The notes beneath the pieces were generated by a model. It was not told the origin of the DNA. It searched no databases and saw only the letters and a list, made by a program, of their open reading frames with translations. DNA of 64,000 nucleotides from Lactobacillus xujianguonis (GTDB taxonomy: Bacteria > Bacillota > Bacilli > Lactobacillales > Lactobacillaceae): assembly GCF_004009905.1 (NCBI RefSeq), contig NZ_ML136883.1, positions 1 through 64,000 on the forward strand, in the 5' to 3' direction. Below are positions 49,665-57,838 of the stretch, piece by piece; the stretch's first letter is position 1, and each line of letters begins with the position of its first letter. The position numbers and the translations under genes are program-made.

Positions 49665-49714
49665 CCATTAACAACGTTTATCGTCAGGTGTGAGCGTATA
49701 AACAGCGTTAATGG
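49665..49714 (-). promoter_or_regulatory. Structured leader of rpsO (probable S15 autoregulatory element)
   Basis: On the minus strand CCATTAAC and GTTTAT pair with ATAAAC and GTTAATGG, separated by a 3x3 internal loop (GCT/GTT) and a 16-nt loop. It lies between the promoter and ribosome site of rpsO. S15 represses its own mRNA in many bacteria through varied leader structures, so this is the likely binding site. Confidence 0.7.
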
Positions 49715-49730
49715 TTCAACAACATCTACT

Positions 49731-49759
49731 ATCATACAAATTATTTTTTTAAAAAGCAA
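49731..49759 (-). promoter_or_regulatory. Promoter of rpsO
   Basis: On the minus strand TTGCTT (49759-49754) and TATGAT (49736-49731) are 17 bp apart. It is back to back with the rpsT promoter. Confidence 0.75.
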
Positions 49760-49771
49760 GTACAAATTACC

Positions 49772-49800
49772 TTGCATCAACCATGATTCTTAAGTATAAT
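49772..49800 (+). promoter_or_regulatory. Promoter of rpsT
   Basis: TTGCAT (49772-49777) and TATAAT (49795-49800) are 17 bp apart, 40 bp upstream of the rpsT start. Confidence 0.8.
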
Positions 49801-49840
49801 CAATTAAGTAAAATTTAACGACTAATGGAGGTGAAATTTC

Positions 49841-50092
49841 ATGCCACAAATTAAATCAGCTATTAAACGTGTTAAGACTCAAGACGCTTCCAAAAAGCAC
49901 AATGCTGCCGAAATGAGTAAGTTAAGAACTGCTGTTAAGAAGTTCAAGACTGCTGTTGCAGCTGGCGAAGAAGATGCCTCCAAGTTACGTTTAGAAGCAG
50001 AAAGTGCTTTGGATAAGGCCGTATCAAAGGGCTTAATTCACAAGAACAAGGCTGCTCGTGACAAGAGTCGTATGGCTAAATTGTCTAAGTAA
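49841..50092 (+). CDS. rpsT: 30S ribosomal protein S20
   Basis: This 83-residue basic helical protein binds the 5' domain of 16S r[17 protein letters not shown] and [21 protein letters not shown] are typical S20 parts. TGGAGGTG is a strong ribosome site. Its own promoter and terminator frame it, and it is divergent from rpsO. Confidence 0.96.
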   Translation: MPQIKSAIKRVKTQDASKKHNAAEMSKLRTAVKKFKTAVAAGEEDASKLRLEAESALDKAVSKGLIHKNKAARDKSRMAKLSK

Positions 50093-50107
50093 TTGACGAG
50101 ATAATCT

Positions 50108-50147
50108 AAAAAGACGGGAAATCAATTGGTTTCCCGTCTTTTTTTAT
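50108..50147. terminator. Bidirectional terminator
   Basis: AAAAGACGGGAAA-TCAATTGG-TTTCCCGTCTTTT between rpsT (plus) and holA (minus). Confidence 0.92.
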
Positions 50148-51127
50148 ACATTTAAAACAAACATTTTCAAGAAATTATCAGTTTTATAAGTACCATTTTT
50201 GTAATTGTAATCTAAATCAATTAATTTGGCTAATAATTCTTGCAGTTTTTCAATCGTAATTCTATTCTTTAAAGCCAGCTTAACTCGGTACGGATGAATC
50301 CCTAATTCTTTGACAATTTGCGATTCATTTCTACCCCTTTTGTTCAGAATCTTTACAACCAAAAGAATTTCTAACTGATTTTCAAAAACTGCAACTAATT
50401 GAATTGGATTAGTCCCCTGGCGTAATTGATCACTTAATCGCTCAACAGCTTGCCGATAATTATGTTGCAAGGCATTTTCTAAAATTGCAAAAATATTTTG
50501 GGCTAGTGACAAATCAACATTTTGTTCAACGGACTTCTCAGTAATCTTCCTATCTATAGCTGCCATCTTCAACTTAGCGTAATTACTCAGAATTGTATCC
50601 ATCACTTGATCACTGCGCTCTACCAATAGTTGCAAAGCCGACTGCGTAATAGTATAACTTTCAGCTTTAATAATATTTTTGGTAACCGCAGCAACTTCAT
50701 ATGGACGAATTGCTGGCTGCACTACATTAAAATTGGCTGTAATTATTTTGGTCAATTTTTTCCGACGATCAATTTTTTCATAAGAAGCAACAATAACGAC
50801 AACATCTGTTAATTCTTTTAAGTGTGAAAAAATGTCTTGCAATTTTTCAATTTGTTTCTGATATTTTTTTGGCACTTTGGCTGTTAAAAAGAACGGATTT
50901 TTTACGGTAATAATTTTCTGACTAGAAAACAAGCTTGATTCTGTTAAAGCATTAATTAACTCGTCTAAGCCATCACTTTCACAATCAACCGTAACCTTTT
51001 CTAAATCTTTAAAGCGTTCATCTTGAACGTATGACCGCGCTAAATAATTGTTTAAAAATTCGTCATCGCTCCAAATTAAGGTATGCGCATTGGTATTAGT
51101 GTTTTTAAATAAAGAAATTAAATTCAT
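50144..51127 (-). CDS. holA: DNA polymerase III subunit delta
   Basis: This 327-residue clamp-loader subunit opens the beta sliding clamp. The N-terminal segment around FKNTNTNAHTLIWSDDEFL matches the family start, followed by LVVIVASYEKIDRRKKLTK-type strand and the helical C-terminal domain (FAILENALQHNYRQAVERL). Its ATG overlaps the comEC stop (ATGA), an arrangement common in lactobacilli and bacilli, where holA follows the competence operon. Confidence 0.93.
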   Translation of the reverse strand: MNLISLFKNTNTNAHTLIWSDDEFLNNYLARSYVQDERFKDLEKVTVDCESDGLDELINALTESSLFSSQKIITVKNPFFLTAKVPKKYQKQIEKLQDIFSHLKELTDVVVIVASYEKIDRRKKLTKIITANFNVVQPAIRPYEVAAVTKNIIKAESYTITQSALQLLVERSDQVMDTILSNYAKLKMAAIDRKITEKSVEQNVDLSLAQNIFAILENALQHNYRQAVERLSDQLRQGTNPIQLVAVFENQLEILLVVKILNKRGRNESQIVKELGIHPYRVKLALKNRITIEKLQELLAKLIDLDYNYKNGTYKTDNFLKMFVLNV

Positions 51128-53412
51128 TCATTTTCCTTTCTGACGAAGCGATTAAAACTAGTGTGATTGAATTGATCATAATACCAGCTAATCATACCAC
51201 AGTCTTGTGTTGAGACCCACGGAATATTTTGCTGACGCAAAGTATTTAAAGTTTCTTGATGCGGGTGCCCAAATCGGTTATTGCGACCGGCAGAAATAAA
51301 AACTAATTGCGGCTTTAAAGCCTGAAGGAATTCTGGATTCGAAGAAGTTTTACTCCCATGATGCCCCAATTTAAAGTAGTCAGCATGCAACTGATATCGC
51401 TGCATTATCTGCTTTTCCCCTTCTTGTCCTAAATCGCCAGTAAATAACCACCGCTTATGGGCTACTTCGAAAGTTAAGGAAAGTGAATCCTCATTCTTCC
51501 CCTCTCCCGGTTTAAAAGGATAAACCACTTGAAAATTAATTTTGGGTTCCTTCACCTGCATCCCTGCGATTAATTCCACCAATTGGGTATGTTTAACTAC
51601 CCCATCAACTCTTTTCTTAAAAGAAGGATTTTTAATTAATCCTTGCGCCATAAACAACTTATCAACCTGTACTTGCTCTAGTAACGGGCGGACGTCACCA
51701 ACATGATCTGCATCTTGATGTGAGACAAATATGCCATCAATTTTATTAATTCCTAGCGCTTTTAACAAAGGAATAGTAATCCGATTAACTTGCGGCGTTT
51801 GTTTTTTCCCTGAAAAATTTAATTTTCCCCCGGTATCAATCAAATAAACTCGCCGCGGGAAAGGAGTGGTAATCAAGATACTATCACCCTGCCCTACATC
51901 AATAAAACTAACTTGTCCTTTTAACGGACAATGAATCATCACAAAAAAGCTGATATATAAAGTAACCACTGCTCCTAACCAGCTATATTTGATTTTTTTA
52001 AGCAGTTCTTTTTCGTTTAAGTACATTAAAAAGCAACTAGTCACTATCAAGAGTAACAGACATTGCCACCACGTGATTTTGCCAAAGGTTACTAAACCTA
52101 ATTTAGTGTGCGAAAGCTGACCAATTAACTTTTCAAAGAATAATAAGATATTTTCTAGATATTCGCTTAACTTAGGCAAAAGACTAAAGCAAACCAAATT
52201 AATAAAAGTAATCGGTAAAACTACCCAATTAAAGTAAGGCACGACTAGTAGGTTAAAAATCACCGTTAGAAGATTTACTTGAAAGAAAAACAATAGTAAT
52301 AACGGTGTCAAAAATAAATTAAGCGACACAGCTTGCCCAAACTTGGAAAATTTGCTGGTCAACTGTAATCCTAAGGCTAACACATAACTTAAAATGGCCC
52401 CGATTCCCATAAACAGCCGCGGATAAAGGCAAAGGTGAAGCAAACAAGTTAAACCTAATATATCGATCCCTGCCATTTTAATCTTTTTAAATTTACTAAT
52501 TTTACCTAAGACATAGGTCAAACTTGCACGCACAAAACCAGCTTGGCCATCACTCAAAAGAATTCCCATCGTCAATACTATTAAACACAAAATAAAGGCC
52601 TTATCTTCCGTAATTTTGAGATAAAAGCATAAACTGCTAACTACTAAGGTATAAATGCCAACATGTAAGCCTGAAATACTGAGTAAATGAATCACGCCTA
52701 AATCGCGATAATTATCAATCACTTCTTTATTATCAGGTGAACTATTTTCAGCAAGAATTAACTCACTAGCAAAAAAACCTAATAAACGTGGCATTTTTCT
52801 AAAAAATTGTTGAAACTTAAAGCGAATTTGGTGAATTTGATCTTGCCAAGTAATTGATTGTGGCAGCAAGCGACAACTTTTAAATTTGATTTTTTGCGTA
52901 ATTCCTTCGGCTGCATAATAAGCTTGATAATCAAATTCACCTAAATTTGTCGCTGGATCAATCGGACCCAGTTCTCCTGCAAAATGACTAGCAATTACTG
53001 TCTTACCGGTCTTAAAGAGTTCTTCTTGACTGGAATCAATATTACCTGAAAGCAAAATCTTTCCTACTTCTGAATGACCTGTTCCGGAGAGCCAACCATC
53101 TGTTACTTTCACTTCATCTGGAAAAATTTTAACCAGTGTTTGATCCGATAAGACTGTTAACTGATGAGGCTGTTTAACTAACCAGGTCTTGGTCAAAAAG
53201 ATCGCAGCAATTATTAATAACAAGGAAAAATTTTGATATTTAAACAATATTAGTAGTAATAAATACCCTAGCATCATTAAGACAATAATTTCTTGTTTAG
53301 TTGTCTTTACTTCAAAAAAATAAAATGACGCAGCTACAAATAATAATGCCGTTAAGAACCAAAAACCAAGTTGATTAAAACTATATTTCCAATTGATCTT
53401 TAAGCCCTGCAA
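51124..53412 (-). CDS. comEC: DNA internalization competence protein ComEC/Rec2
   Basis: This protein of about 762 residues forms the DNA uptake channel. It has an N-terminal membrane pair and DUF4131-like part, the Competence membrane domain (RDLGVIHLLSISGLHVGIYT, ARASLTY-like VRASLTYVLG) and a C-terminal metallo-beta-lactamase domain (SFIDVGQGDSILI, VSHQDADHVGD, GHHGSKTSS). The start is TTG at 53412, seven bases after GGGGAG; a TTG at 53427 is also in frame. It overlaps comEA. All parts look intact, although natural transformation is not usually shown in this group. Confidence 0.94.
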   Translation of the reverse strand: MQGLKINWKYSFNQLGFWFLTALLFVAASFYFFEVKTTKQEIIVLMMLGYLLLLILFKYQNFSLLLIIAAIFLTKTWLVKQPHQLTVLSDQTLVKIFPDEVKVTDGWLSGTGHSEVGKILLSGNIDSSQEELFKTGKTVIASHFAGELGPIDPATNLGEFDYQAYYAAEGITQKIKFKSCRLLPQSITWQDQIHQIRFKFQQFFRKMPRLLGFFASELILAENSSPDNKEVIDNYRDLGVIHLLSISGLHVGIYTLVVSSLCFYLKITEDKAFILCLIVLTMGILLSDGQAGFVRASLTYVLGKISKFKKIKMAGIDILGLTCLLHLCLYPRLFMGIGAILSYVLALGLQLTSKFSKFGQAVSLNLFLTPLLLLFFFQVNLLTVIFNLLVVPYFNWVVLPITFINLVCFSLLPKLSEYLENILLFFEKLIGQLSHTKLGLVTFGKITWWQCLLLLIVTSCFLMYLNEKELLKKIKYSWLGAVVTLYISFFVMIHCPLKGQVSFIDVGQGDSILITTPFPRRVYLIDTGGKLNFSGKKQTPQVNRITIPLLKALGINKIDGIFVSHQDADHVGDVRPLLEQVQVDKLFMAQGLIKNPSFKKRVDGVVKHTQLVELIAGMQVKEPKINFQVVYPFKPGEGKNEDSLSLTFEVAHKRWLFTGDLGQEGEKQIMQRYQLHADYFKLGHHGSKTSSNPEFLQALKPQLVFISAGRNNRFGHPHQETLNTLRQQNIPWVSTQDCGMISWYYDQFNHTSFNRFVRKENE

Positions 53413-54055
53413 AAGTCTTCTCCCCAATACCTGAAACTTGCATCAAATCTTCAATTTTCTTAAATTGACCATTTTGCTCTCTGTAAGCCACAATTTGTTC
53501 TGCCTTTTTCTCACCGATACCATTTAATTTTTGTAAATCAGCAGCTGAAGCAGTGTTTAAATTGACCTTTTCGCCCGTAGTACCACTTGAAGAATTGGCT
53601 GCCGATGAATCACTTGCGGAATTAACGGTCGTTATATTATCTACCTTTTCGCCTTTAAAAGGAATATGAATCTTATCTTGATCCTTAAGAATAATAGCTC
53701 GATTAATCGCTTTAACTTGTGCGTTACTTCGCAATCCACCAGCTGCTGCGATCAGTTCGTCTAATCTGGCGCCATTTTTCAGAGTATAAACTCCCTCATG
53801 CTTTACCGCTCCTGAAATATCACAGGTAACAGTCTTACTCTGACTGCTATTTGCAACATTATCAGTTGAGCTTGAACTTGTTCTTTGATCACTTACAGAA
53901 CTTGATTGAATAGCAGTCTGCATGAAATTATCATTATTAACCTCTTCTTTTTGATTTTGATGTAAGAAAACTGCTCCAATCAAAAGTAAAACTACAACAA
54001 TTAGAACCAACTTTCGATTTTCGCTAACAAATTTTTTGATTTTTTCTAAATCCAT
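53381..54055 (-). CDS. comEA: Competence DNA-binding protein ComEA
   Basis: This 224-residue membrane-anchored protein binds incoming DNA outside the cell. An N-terminal membrane anchor (about residues 15-32), a serine-rich linker, an SLBB domain (VTCDISGAVKHEGVYTLKNG) and two C-terminal helix-hairpin-helix motifs (LNTASAADLQKLNGIGEKKA, DLMQVSGIGEKTFAGLK) are visible. Its end overlaps the start of comEC by about 30 bp, giving coupled translation of comEA-comEC-holA. Confidence 0.94.
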   Translation of the reverse strand: MDLEKIKKFVSENRKLVLIVVVLLLIGAVFLHQNQKEEVNNDNFMQTAIQSSSVSDQRTSSSSTDNVANSSQSKTVTCDISGAVKHEGVYTLKNGARLDELIAAAGGLRSNAQVKAINRAIILKDQDKIHIPFKGEKVDNITTVNSASDSSAANSSSGTTGEKVNLNTASAADLQKLNGIGEKKAEQIVAYREQNGQFKKIEDLMQVSGIGEKTFAGLKDQLEI

Positions 54056-54071
54056 AATTTCTTCCCCCTAA

Positions 54072-55187
54072 CTAATAACTACGCAAAAAAGGCCTAGAAT
54101 TTTTTTCTAGGCCTAATATTTTTATAAATTTAAACTTTCTTAGGATTTTATAGCGCTTATTCAAGTAATTTAATGCATCATCAAAAGTTTTGACTGGCAC
54201 AATTTTCATCTTGGAATGGATCTGCTTGGCAGTTCTCTTGGCTACTGCATAATTACTTTCAGACTTCTTAATTCCAGTATGATCACTTGGAGCAAAGAAA
54301 ACTTCTGCTCCAGCTCGATCAGCAGCGACAACTTTCTTATCAACTCCGCCAATCATCCCTACTTGCCCCAAGACATTAATCGTCCCAGTGCCGGCAACCT
54401 TATGGTTTTTGGTCAAATTACGATGGGAGAAAATTTCATAACTTTCCAAGGTAAACATCAATCCCGCCGAAGGACCGCCGATTTCACCCACATCAATCTT
54501 CAACTTAGGTTTAGTAGTTACTGTCGTCCGCTCAACTAACTGAATACCAATGCCGTTACGTTTACTCCCTGCTAATTTTACAATTTTACCAGTAAAGTTC
54601 TTCTTTTCATTATTGCGTAAAACTTCAATTGTAACTTTGCTTCCCGGCTTTTGCTGATTTAAATAAGACATCATTTCTTGGGTTGAACGAAAGCGTCGAT
54701 CATTGGCGCCTAAAACTGTATCGCCAATTTGCAAACGATGACGAAAACTAGAATTTTTTTGTACATTCATCACATACACGCCATGATAATTAAGTTTTGG
54801 TTTTAAACCAGCTTTTTTAGCAGCATAATAAATCGCCGTTTGCTGGGAAGTTTCCATGTACCAATTTTGCAATTCTTGATACTGACTACTAGTTTGACCA
54901 GCTAATAAATCTTTACTTGGAGTCCGAGTAGCAAATTTTTGCGTATAACTCCACAAATACTCCAAAACTGAAGCTGGACGCGAAGTAATACTTACCGTTA
55001 CTAAATATAAATTCATTGGCTTTTTAGTTTCAGACTTAATAAATTGGCCAACCGGAACTGATTCTCCAGGTCCTTCAATAAAATAATCAGTTGGCCAAGA
55101 AAGTCCAATTGCAAGTGCCACTAGTATAAGTATTCCAATTAGCCAGCGATAAAACTTCTTTTTACCTTGATTCTTATTATTTACCAT
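54072..55187 (-). CDS. SepM-type membrane PDZ/Lon-like serine protease, 3' end probably frameshifted
   Basis: This 371-residue protein has an N-terminal anchor (residues 13-30), a PDZ domain (about 130-210) and a Lon-like catalytic domain with Ser240 in EIGGPSAGLMF and a lysine at 284 or 285 in MIGGVDKKVVAADRAGA. In streptococci SepM processes a pheromone; the family role elsewhere is unclear. The last 20 or so residues run through a terminator hairpin (54085-54114). One more A in the run at 54146-54149 would end the protein as KRYKNPKKV with a stop at 54130-54132, just before that terminator, which is the expected ending. Confidence 0.87.
   Translation of the reverse strand: MVNNKNQGKKKFYRWLIGILILVALAIGLSWPTDYFIEGPGESVPVGQFIKSETKKPMNLYLVTVSITSRPASVLEYLWSYTQKFATRTPSKDLLAGQTSSQYQELQNWYMETSQQTAIYYAAKKAGLKPKLNYHGVYVMNVQKNSSFRHRLQIGDTVLGANDRRFRSTQEMMSYLNQQKPGSKVTIEVLRNNEKKNFTGKIVKLAGSKRNGIGIQLVERTTVTTKPKLKIDVGEIGGPSAGLMFTLESYEIFSHRNLTKNHKVAGTGTINVLGQVGMIGGVDKKVVAADRAGAEVFFAPSDHTGIKKSESNYAVAKRTAKQIHSKMKIVPVKTFDDALNYLNKRYKILRKFKFIKILGLEKNSRPFLRSY
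54085..54114 (-). terminator. Terminator overlapping the annotated end of the SepM-like gene
   Basis: AGGCCTAGAA and TTCTAGGCCT pair, then TTTTTT on the minus strand. It ends the ftsW-to-sepM transcript. Confidence 0.85.
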
Positions 55188-55671
55188 CTTTTTGCCTCAA
55201 TTTAGCTGTTAAAGCTGCCGCGGCTTTTGCCGGTAAAAACTGTGCTATTTCACCACCAAATTTGGCTACTTCCTTGACCATACTTGATGCAATTTGGCTA
55301 TTTTCGGGATTAGTAAACAACAAAATGGTCTGCACATCTGGTGCTAATTGATTATTTAATCCTGCAATTTGCTGTTCGTATAAGAAATCCTGACTGTTTC
55401 TGACGCCTCTAATCATTGCTTTAGCATTTAATTCATGTGCAACATCAATCGTCAATGCATCAGGTCGACTAACAGCAGTTACATTTGTTAGCCCTTTTAA
55501 AGCATCTTGCGCCAAAACTAGCCGTTCGTTAGCTGTAAAAAGATATTTTTTATGAGTATTGGTCATTACCACTAAATAGACGTGATCAAAAAGAGTTGCT
55601 GCTTTTTTCAAAACATCAAGATGACCATTAGTTATGGGATCAAAACTTCCCGGAAAAATTGCATCTGTCAT
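55177..55671 (-). CDS. coaD: Phosphopantetheine adenylyltransferase
   Basis: This 164-residue enzyme makes dephospho-CoA from phosphopantetheine and ATP. The nucleotidyltransferase motif TNGH is in FPGSFDPITNGHLDVL near residues 14-18. RGVRNSQDFLYEQQIAG and the ISSTMVKE-like IASSMVKEVAKFGG match the family. It overlaps the SepM-like gene start by 11 bp and follows rsmD by 5 bp in one operon. Together with coaBC it covers two segments of CoA synthesis in the window. Confidence 0.95.
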   Translation of the reverse strand: MTDAIFPGSFDPITNGHLDVLKKAATLFDHVYLVVMTNTHKKYLFTANERLVLAQDALKGLTNVTAVSRPDALTIDVAHELNAKAMIRGVRNSQDFLYEQQIAGLNNQLAPDVQTILLFTNPENSQIASSMVKEVAKFGGEIAQFLPAKAAAALTAKLRQKDGK

Positions 55672-55676
55672 GATCG

Positions 55677-56225
55677 TTATTCCTTTTGATAAATTCGCAC
55701 AATAGTTTTACCTAAATGATGCTGCTTTAACAATGAAAAGCCACTAACTTCAGGTAATTCTGTCTGATCGTCGGTTTCAGCAACAATTATTGCTTGCTGA
55801 TTAAGTAATTGTAGGTCCAACATTTTCTTCATATCAGCTGCAATCTTTTGCTTAGCATAAGGCGGATCTAAAAAAACTAAATTAAACTTCTTACCTTCTT
55901 CAGCAAACCGTTTTAAAGCGACACTACTTGGCATCTTATAGACGCTAAAAGATTCTGGAGCTCTAGTTAAAGCAACATTCTTTTTGATAATTTCAACAGC
56001 TGCATAATTGATATCCACGAGTGTCGCATGTTCACAGCCACGAGAAACAGCTTCAATTCCTAAAGCTCCACTACCACCATATAGGTCTAGTACTTGTCCA
56101 CTCTTAAAAAATTGTCCCAAAGAATTAAATAAAGATTCTTTAACTTTATCACTGGTTGGACGAGTTTTTCTACTCTTTAAAGTAAATAAATTACGTTTGG
56201 CAAATTTCCCTGAAATAATTCTCAC
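55677..56225 (-). CDS. rsmD: 16S rRNA (guanine966-N2)-methyltransferase RsmD
   Basis: This 182-residue SAM-dependent enzyme methylates 16S rRNA. MRIISGKFAKRNL and RPTSDKVKESLFN are its N-terminal signature; LDLYGGSGALGIEAVSRG is the SAM site and FLDPPYAK the catalytic DPPY motif. The start is GTG, overlapping the ylbG stop (GTGA). The rsmD-coaD order is the usual one in Firmicutes. Confidence 0.95.
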   Translation of the reverse strand: MRIISGKFAKRNLFTLKSRKTRPTSDKVKESLFNSLGQFFKSGQVLDLYGGSGALGIEAVSRGCEHATLVDINYAAVEIIKKNVALTRAPESFSVYKMPSSVALKRFAEEGKKFNLVFLDPPYAKQKIAADMKKMLDLQLLNQQAIIVAETDDQTELPEVSGFSLLKQHHLGKTIVRIYQKE

Positions 56226-56566
56226 TTCAATAAGTCCTCATTCTTCTCTTGTCTGCGTTGTATTTCCTGCTCTGCTTCTTGAGCCATAGTGGCAATTTGC
56301 GTCTCAATATGACTACTGCTTAAATCAACTTGGTCTTTTTCAGAAAATTCTGCATATTTCACAAAATCTAACTTGCGGATTTCTGCTAATTCTTGTTTAG
56401 CATTTTCTTGAGTAACGTACACAATGCAGTACTTCATCTTTTTGGAAAAATAAACAATATCGCCAAATCGACGTAATTTATACTGATCGCTAGCATTTTT
56501 TAGGTAAATTACTAAACCAGTGCGTTCAGTTAAGCCTGCACTCTTAAGCTCTTTATTAATACTCAT
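56222..56566 (-). CDS. ylbG: YlbG family protein (DUF2129)
   Basis: This 114-residue protein fits the YlbG family: RTGLVIYLKNASDQYKLRRFGDI and KKMKYCIVYVTQENA are characteristic, and the C-terminus is a charged helix. In bacilli the gene sits before rsmD and coaD as here; function is unknown. Both ends overlap neighbours (ATGA with ftsW, GTGA with rsmD), so it is part of one translation-coupled operon. Confidence 0.88.
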   Translation of the reverse strand: MSINKELKSAGLTERTGLVIYLKNASDQYKLRRFGDIVYFSKKMKYCIVYVTQENAKQELAEIRKLDFVKYAEFSEKDQVDLSSSHIETQIATMAQEAEQEIQRRQEKNEDLLK

Positions 56567-57747
56567 GCAACATTATCATCCTTTGCTTGCTTTATTTTTT
56601 CATTAGCTGAAATATTTAACACTAAGCCAATACATGCCGTTAAGACAATCATGGAAGAGCCACCATATGAAACAAACGGTAAAGTAACCCCTGTGATTGG
56701 TAATAAACCTAGCATAGCCCCAATATTGAAGACTGACTCCGTAAAAATAATGGTGGTCACACCAAAGCAAATTAAAGCATTATATTGACTAGTTGCTTTA
56801 ATGCCTACTTCCATGATATTCCACATTAAATAAAACAACAAAAATACCAGAAAACTAGCACCAACTGCGCCTAACTCTTCAGCTGCAATTGATAAGATGA
56901 AGTCAGTATAAGGCTCAGGCAAATATCCTCGCTTTTGCATACTATTACCTAGACCTACACCAAACAAGCCACCATTATGGATGGCATAATAAGAATTAAC
57001 TAACTGTGCGCCACCTTTTCGCTCTAAGGCAAAGGGGTGTAAAAATGAAAGTAATCGCTGAAACTGATAATTATCTTGTAAAAACTTAGGATTTAACTTG
57101 ATTACCAGAAAGAATACAGCCAATACTCCAACTACTATTGAAATTAACCAGAACAACGCTAATTTGGTTGGAACTCCAGAAACCGAAAACATAACTAGAG
57201 CAATCATAAACAAAATTGCTGTCCCACCCAAATCTGGCTCGACAATTACAAGTGCCATCATGAAACCAGTTAAAATGGCTGGATGAGACAAGTTTTGCCA
57301 AACATGACCATAAGTAAATTTACCATCACGTTTATTCAAAACATACGCTAAGTAAATTACCAATGCCAATTTAGCAATTTCTAGTGGTTGCAAGTTAATA
57401 AATCCTAAATTAATCCAACCTACAGCACCATTAACTGCCGCACTGGATCCGCGAAAGAATTTCATCAAAACCAAAAAAGCTAACAGAATTAAACTGATTA
57501 GTAAAAACCATAAAACAAATTTTTTATTTCTAAAAACTTCTAGCTTTAAAGCGAAAAATGGGCAACCAAAGCCAAAAAAAGCGACAGCTGCATAAATTGC
57601 TTGACGTACACCATAAAAATCAGGCTTGAATCCATTTGTTAACAAAATAACCGAACTAGCTGAATAGACTAAAATAATCCCGAAGACAACTAGGAGCAGA
57701 TATGGTATTAAGATATTTAAATTTAAGTAATGTAATTTTCGTCGCAT
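56563..57747 (-). CDS. ftsW: Peptidoglycan glycosyltransferase FtsW (SEDS family)
   Basis: This 394-residue protein has about ten membrane helices and belongs to the FtsW/RodA/SpoVE family that polymerises lipid II at the division site. LVYSASS, the WINLGFINLQPLEIAKLALVIYLA segment, LEPDLGGT-like IVEPDLGGTAI and GLLPITGVTLPFVSYGGSS are signature parts. The start is the ATG at 57747 with AAAGGGAG upstream; a longer frame starting at 57807 enters the typA terminator. It heads the ftsW-ylbG-rsmD-coaD-sepM operon. Confidence 0.93.
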   Translation of the reverse strand: MRRKLHYLNLNILIPYLLLVVFGIILVYSASSVILLTNGFKPDFYGVRQAIYAAVAFFGFGCPFFALKLEVFRNKKFVLWFLLISLILLAFLVLMKFFRGSSAAVNGAVGWINLGFINLQPLEIAKLALVIYLAYVLNKRDGKFTYGHVWQNLSHPAILTGFMMALVIVEPDLGGTAILFMIALVMFSVSGVPTKLALFWLISIVVGVLAVFFLVIKLNPKFLQDNYQFQRLLSFLHPFALERKGGAQLVNSYYAIHNGGLFGVGLGNSMQKRGYLPEPYTDFILSIAAEELGAVGASFLVFLLFYLMWNIMEVGIKATSQYNALICFGVTTIIFTESVFNIGAMLGLLPITGVTLPFVSYGGSSMIVLTACIGLVLNISANEKIKQAKDDNVA

Positions 57748-57791
57748 CAGTACTTGCTCCCTTTGCTTAATAATATCTTTTTTATTATAAA

Positions 57792-57827
57792 ACAAAAAAA
57801 GCGTCACTTCTATCGAATGACGCTTTA
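57792..57827 (-). terminator. Terminator after typA
   Basis: AAAGCGTCA and TGACGCTTT pair around an 11-nt loop and are followed by TTTT on the minus strand. Confidence 0.9.
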
Positions 57828-57838
57828 AAAATCTATTA

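Noticed and set aside
51124-55187. comEA-comEC plus the SepM-like protease as a complete competence system
   Set aside because: SepM-type proteases occur without pheromone systems, and no comCDE, comX or comGA genes are in the window; proximity alone does not show a functional link.
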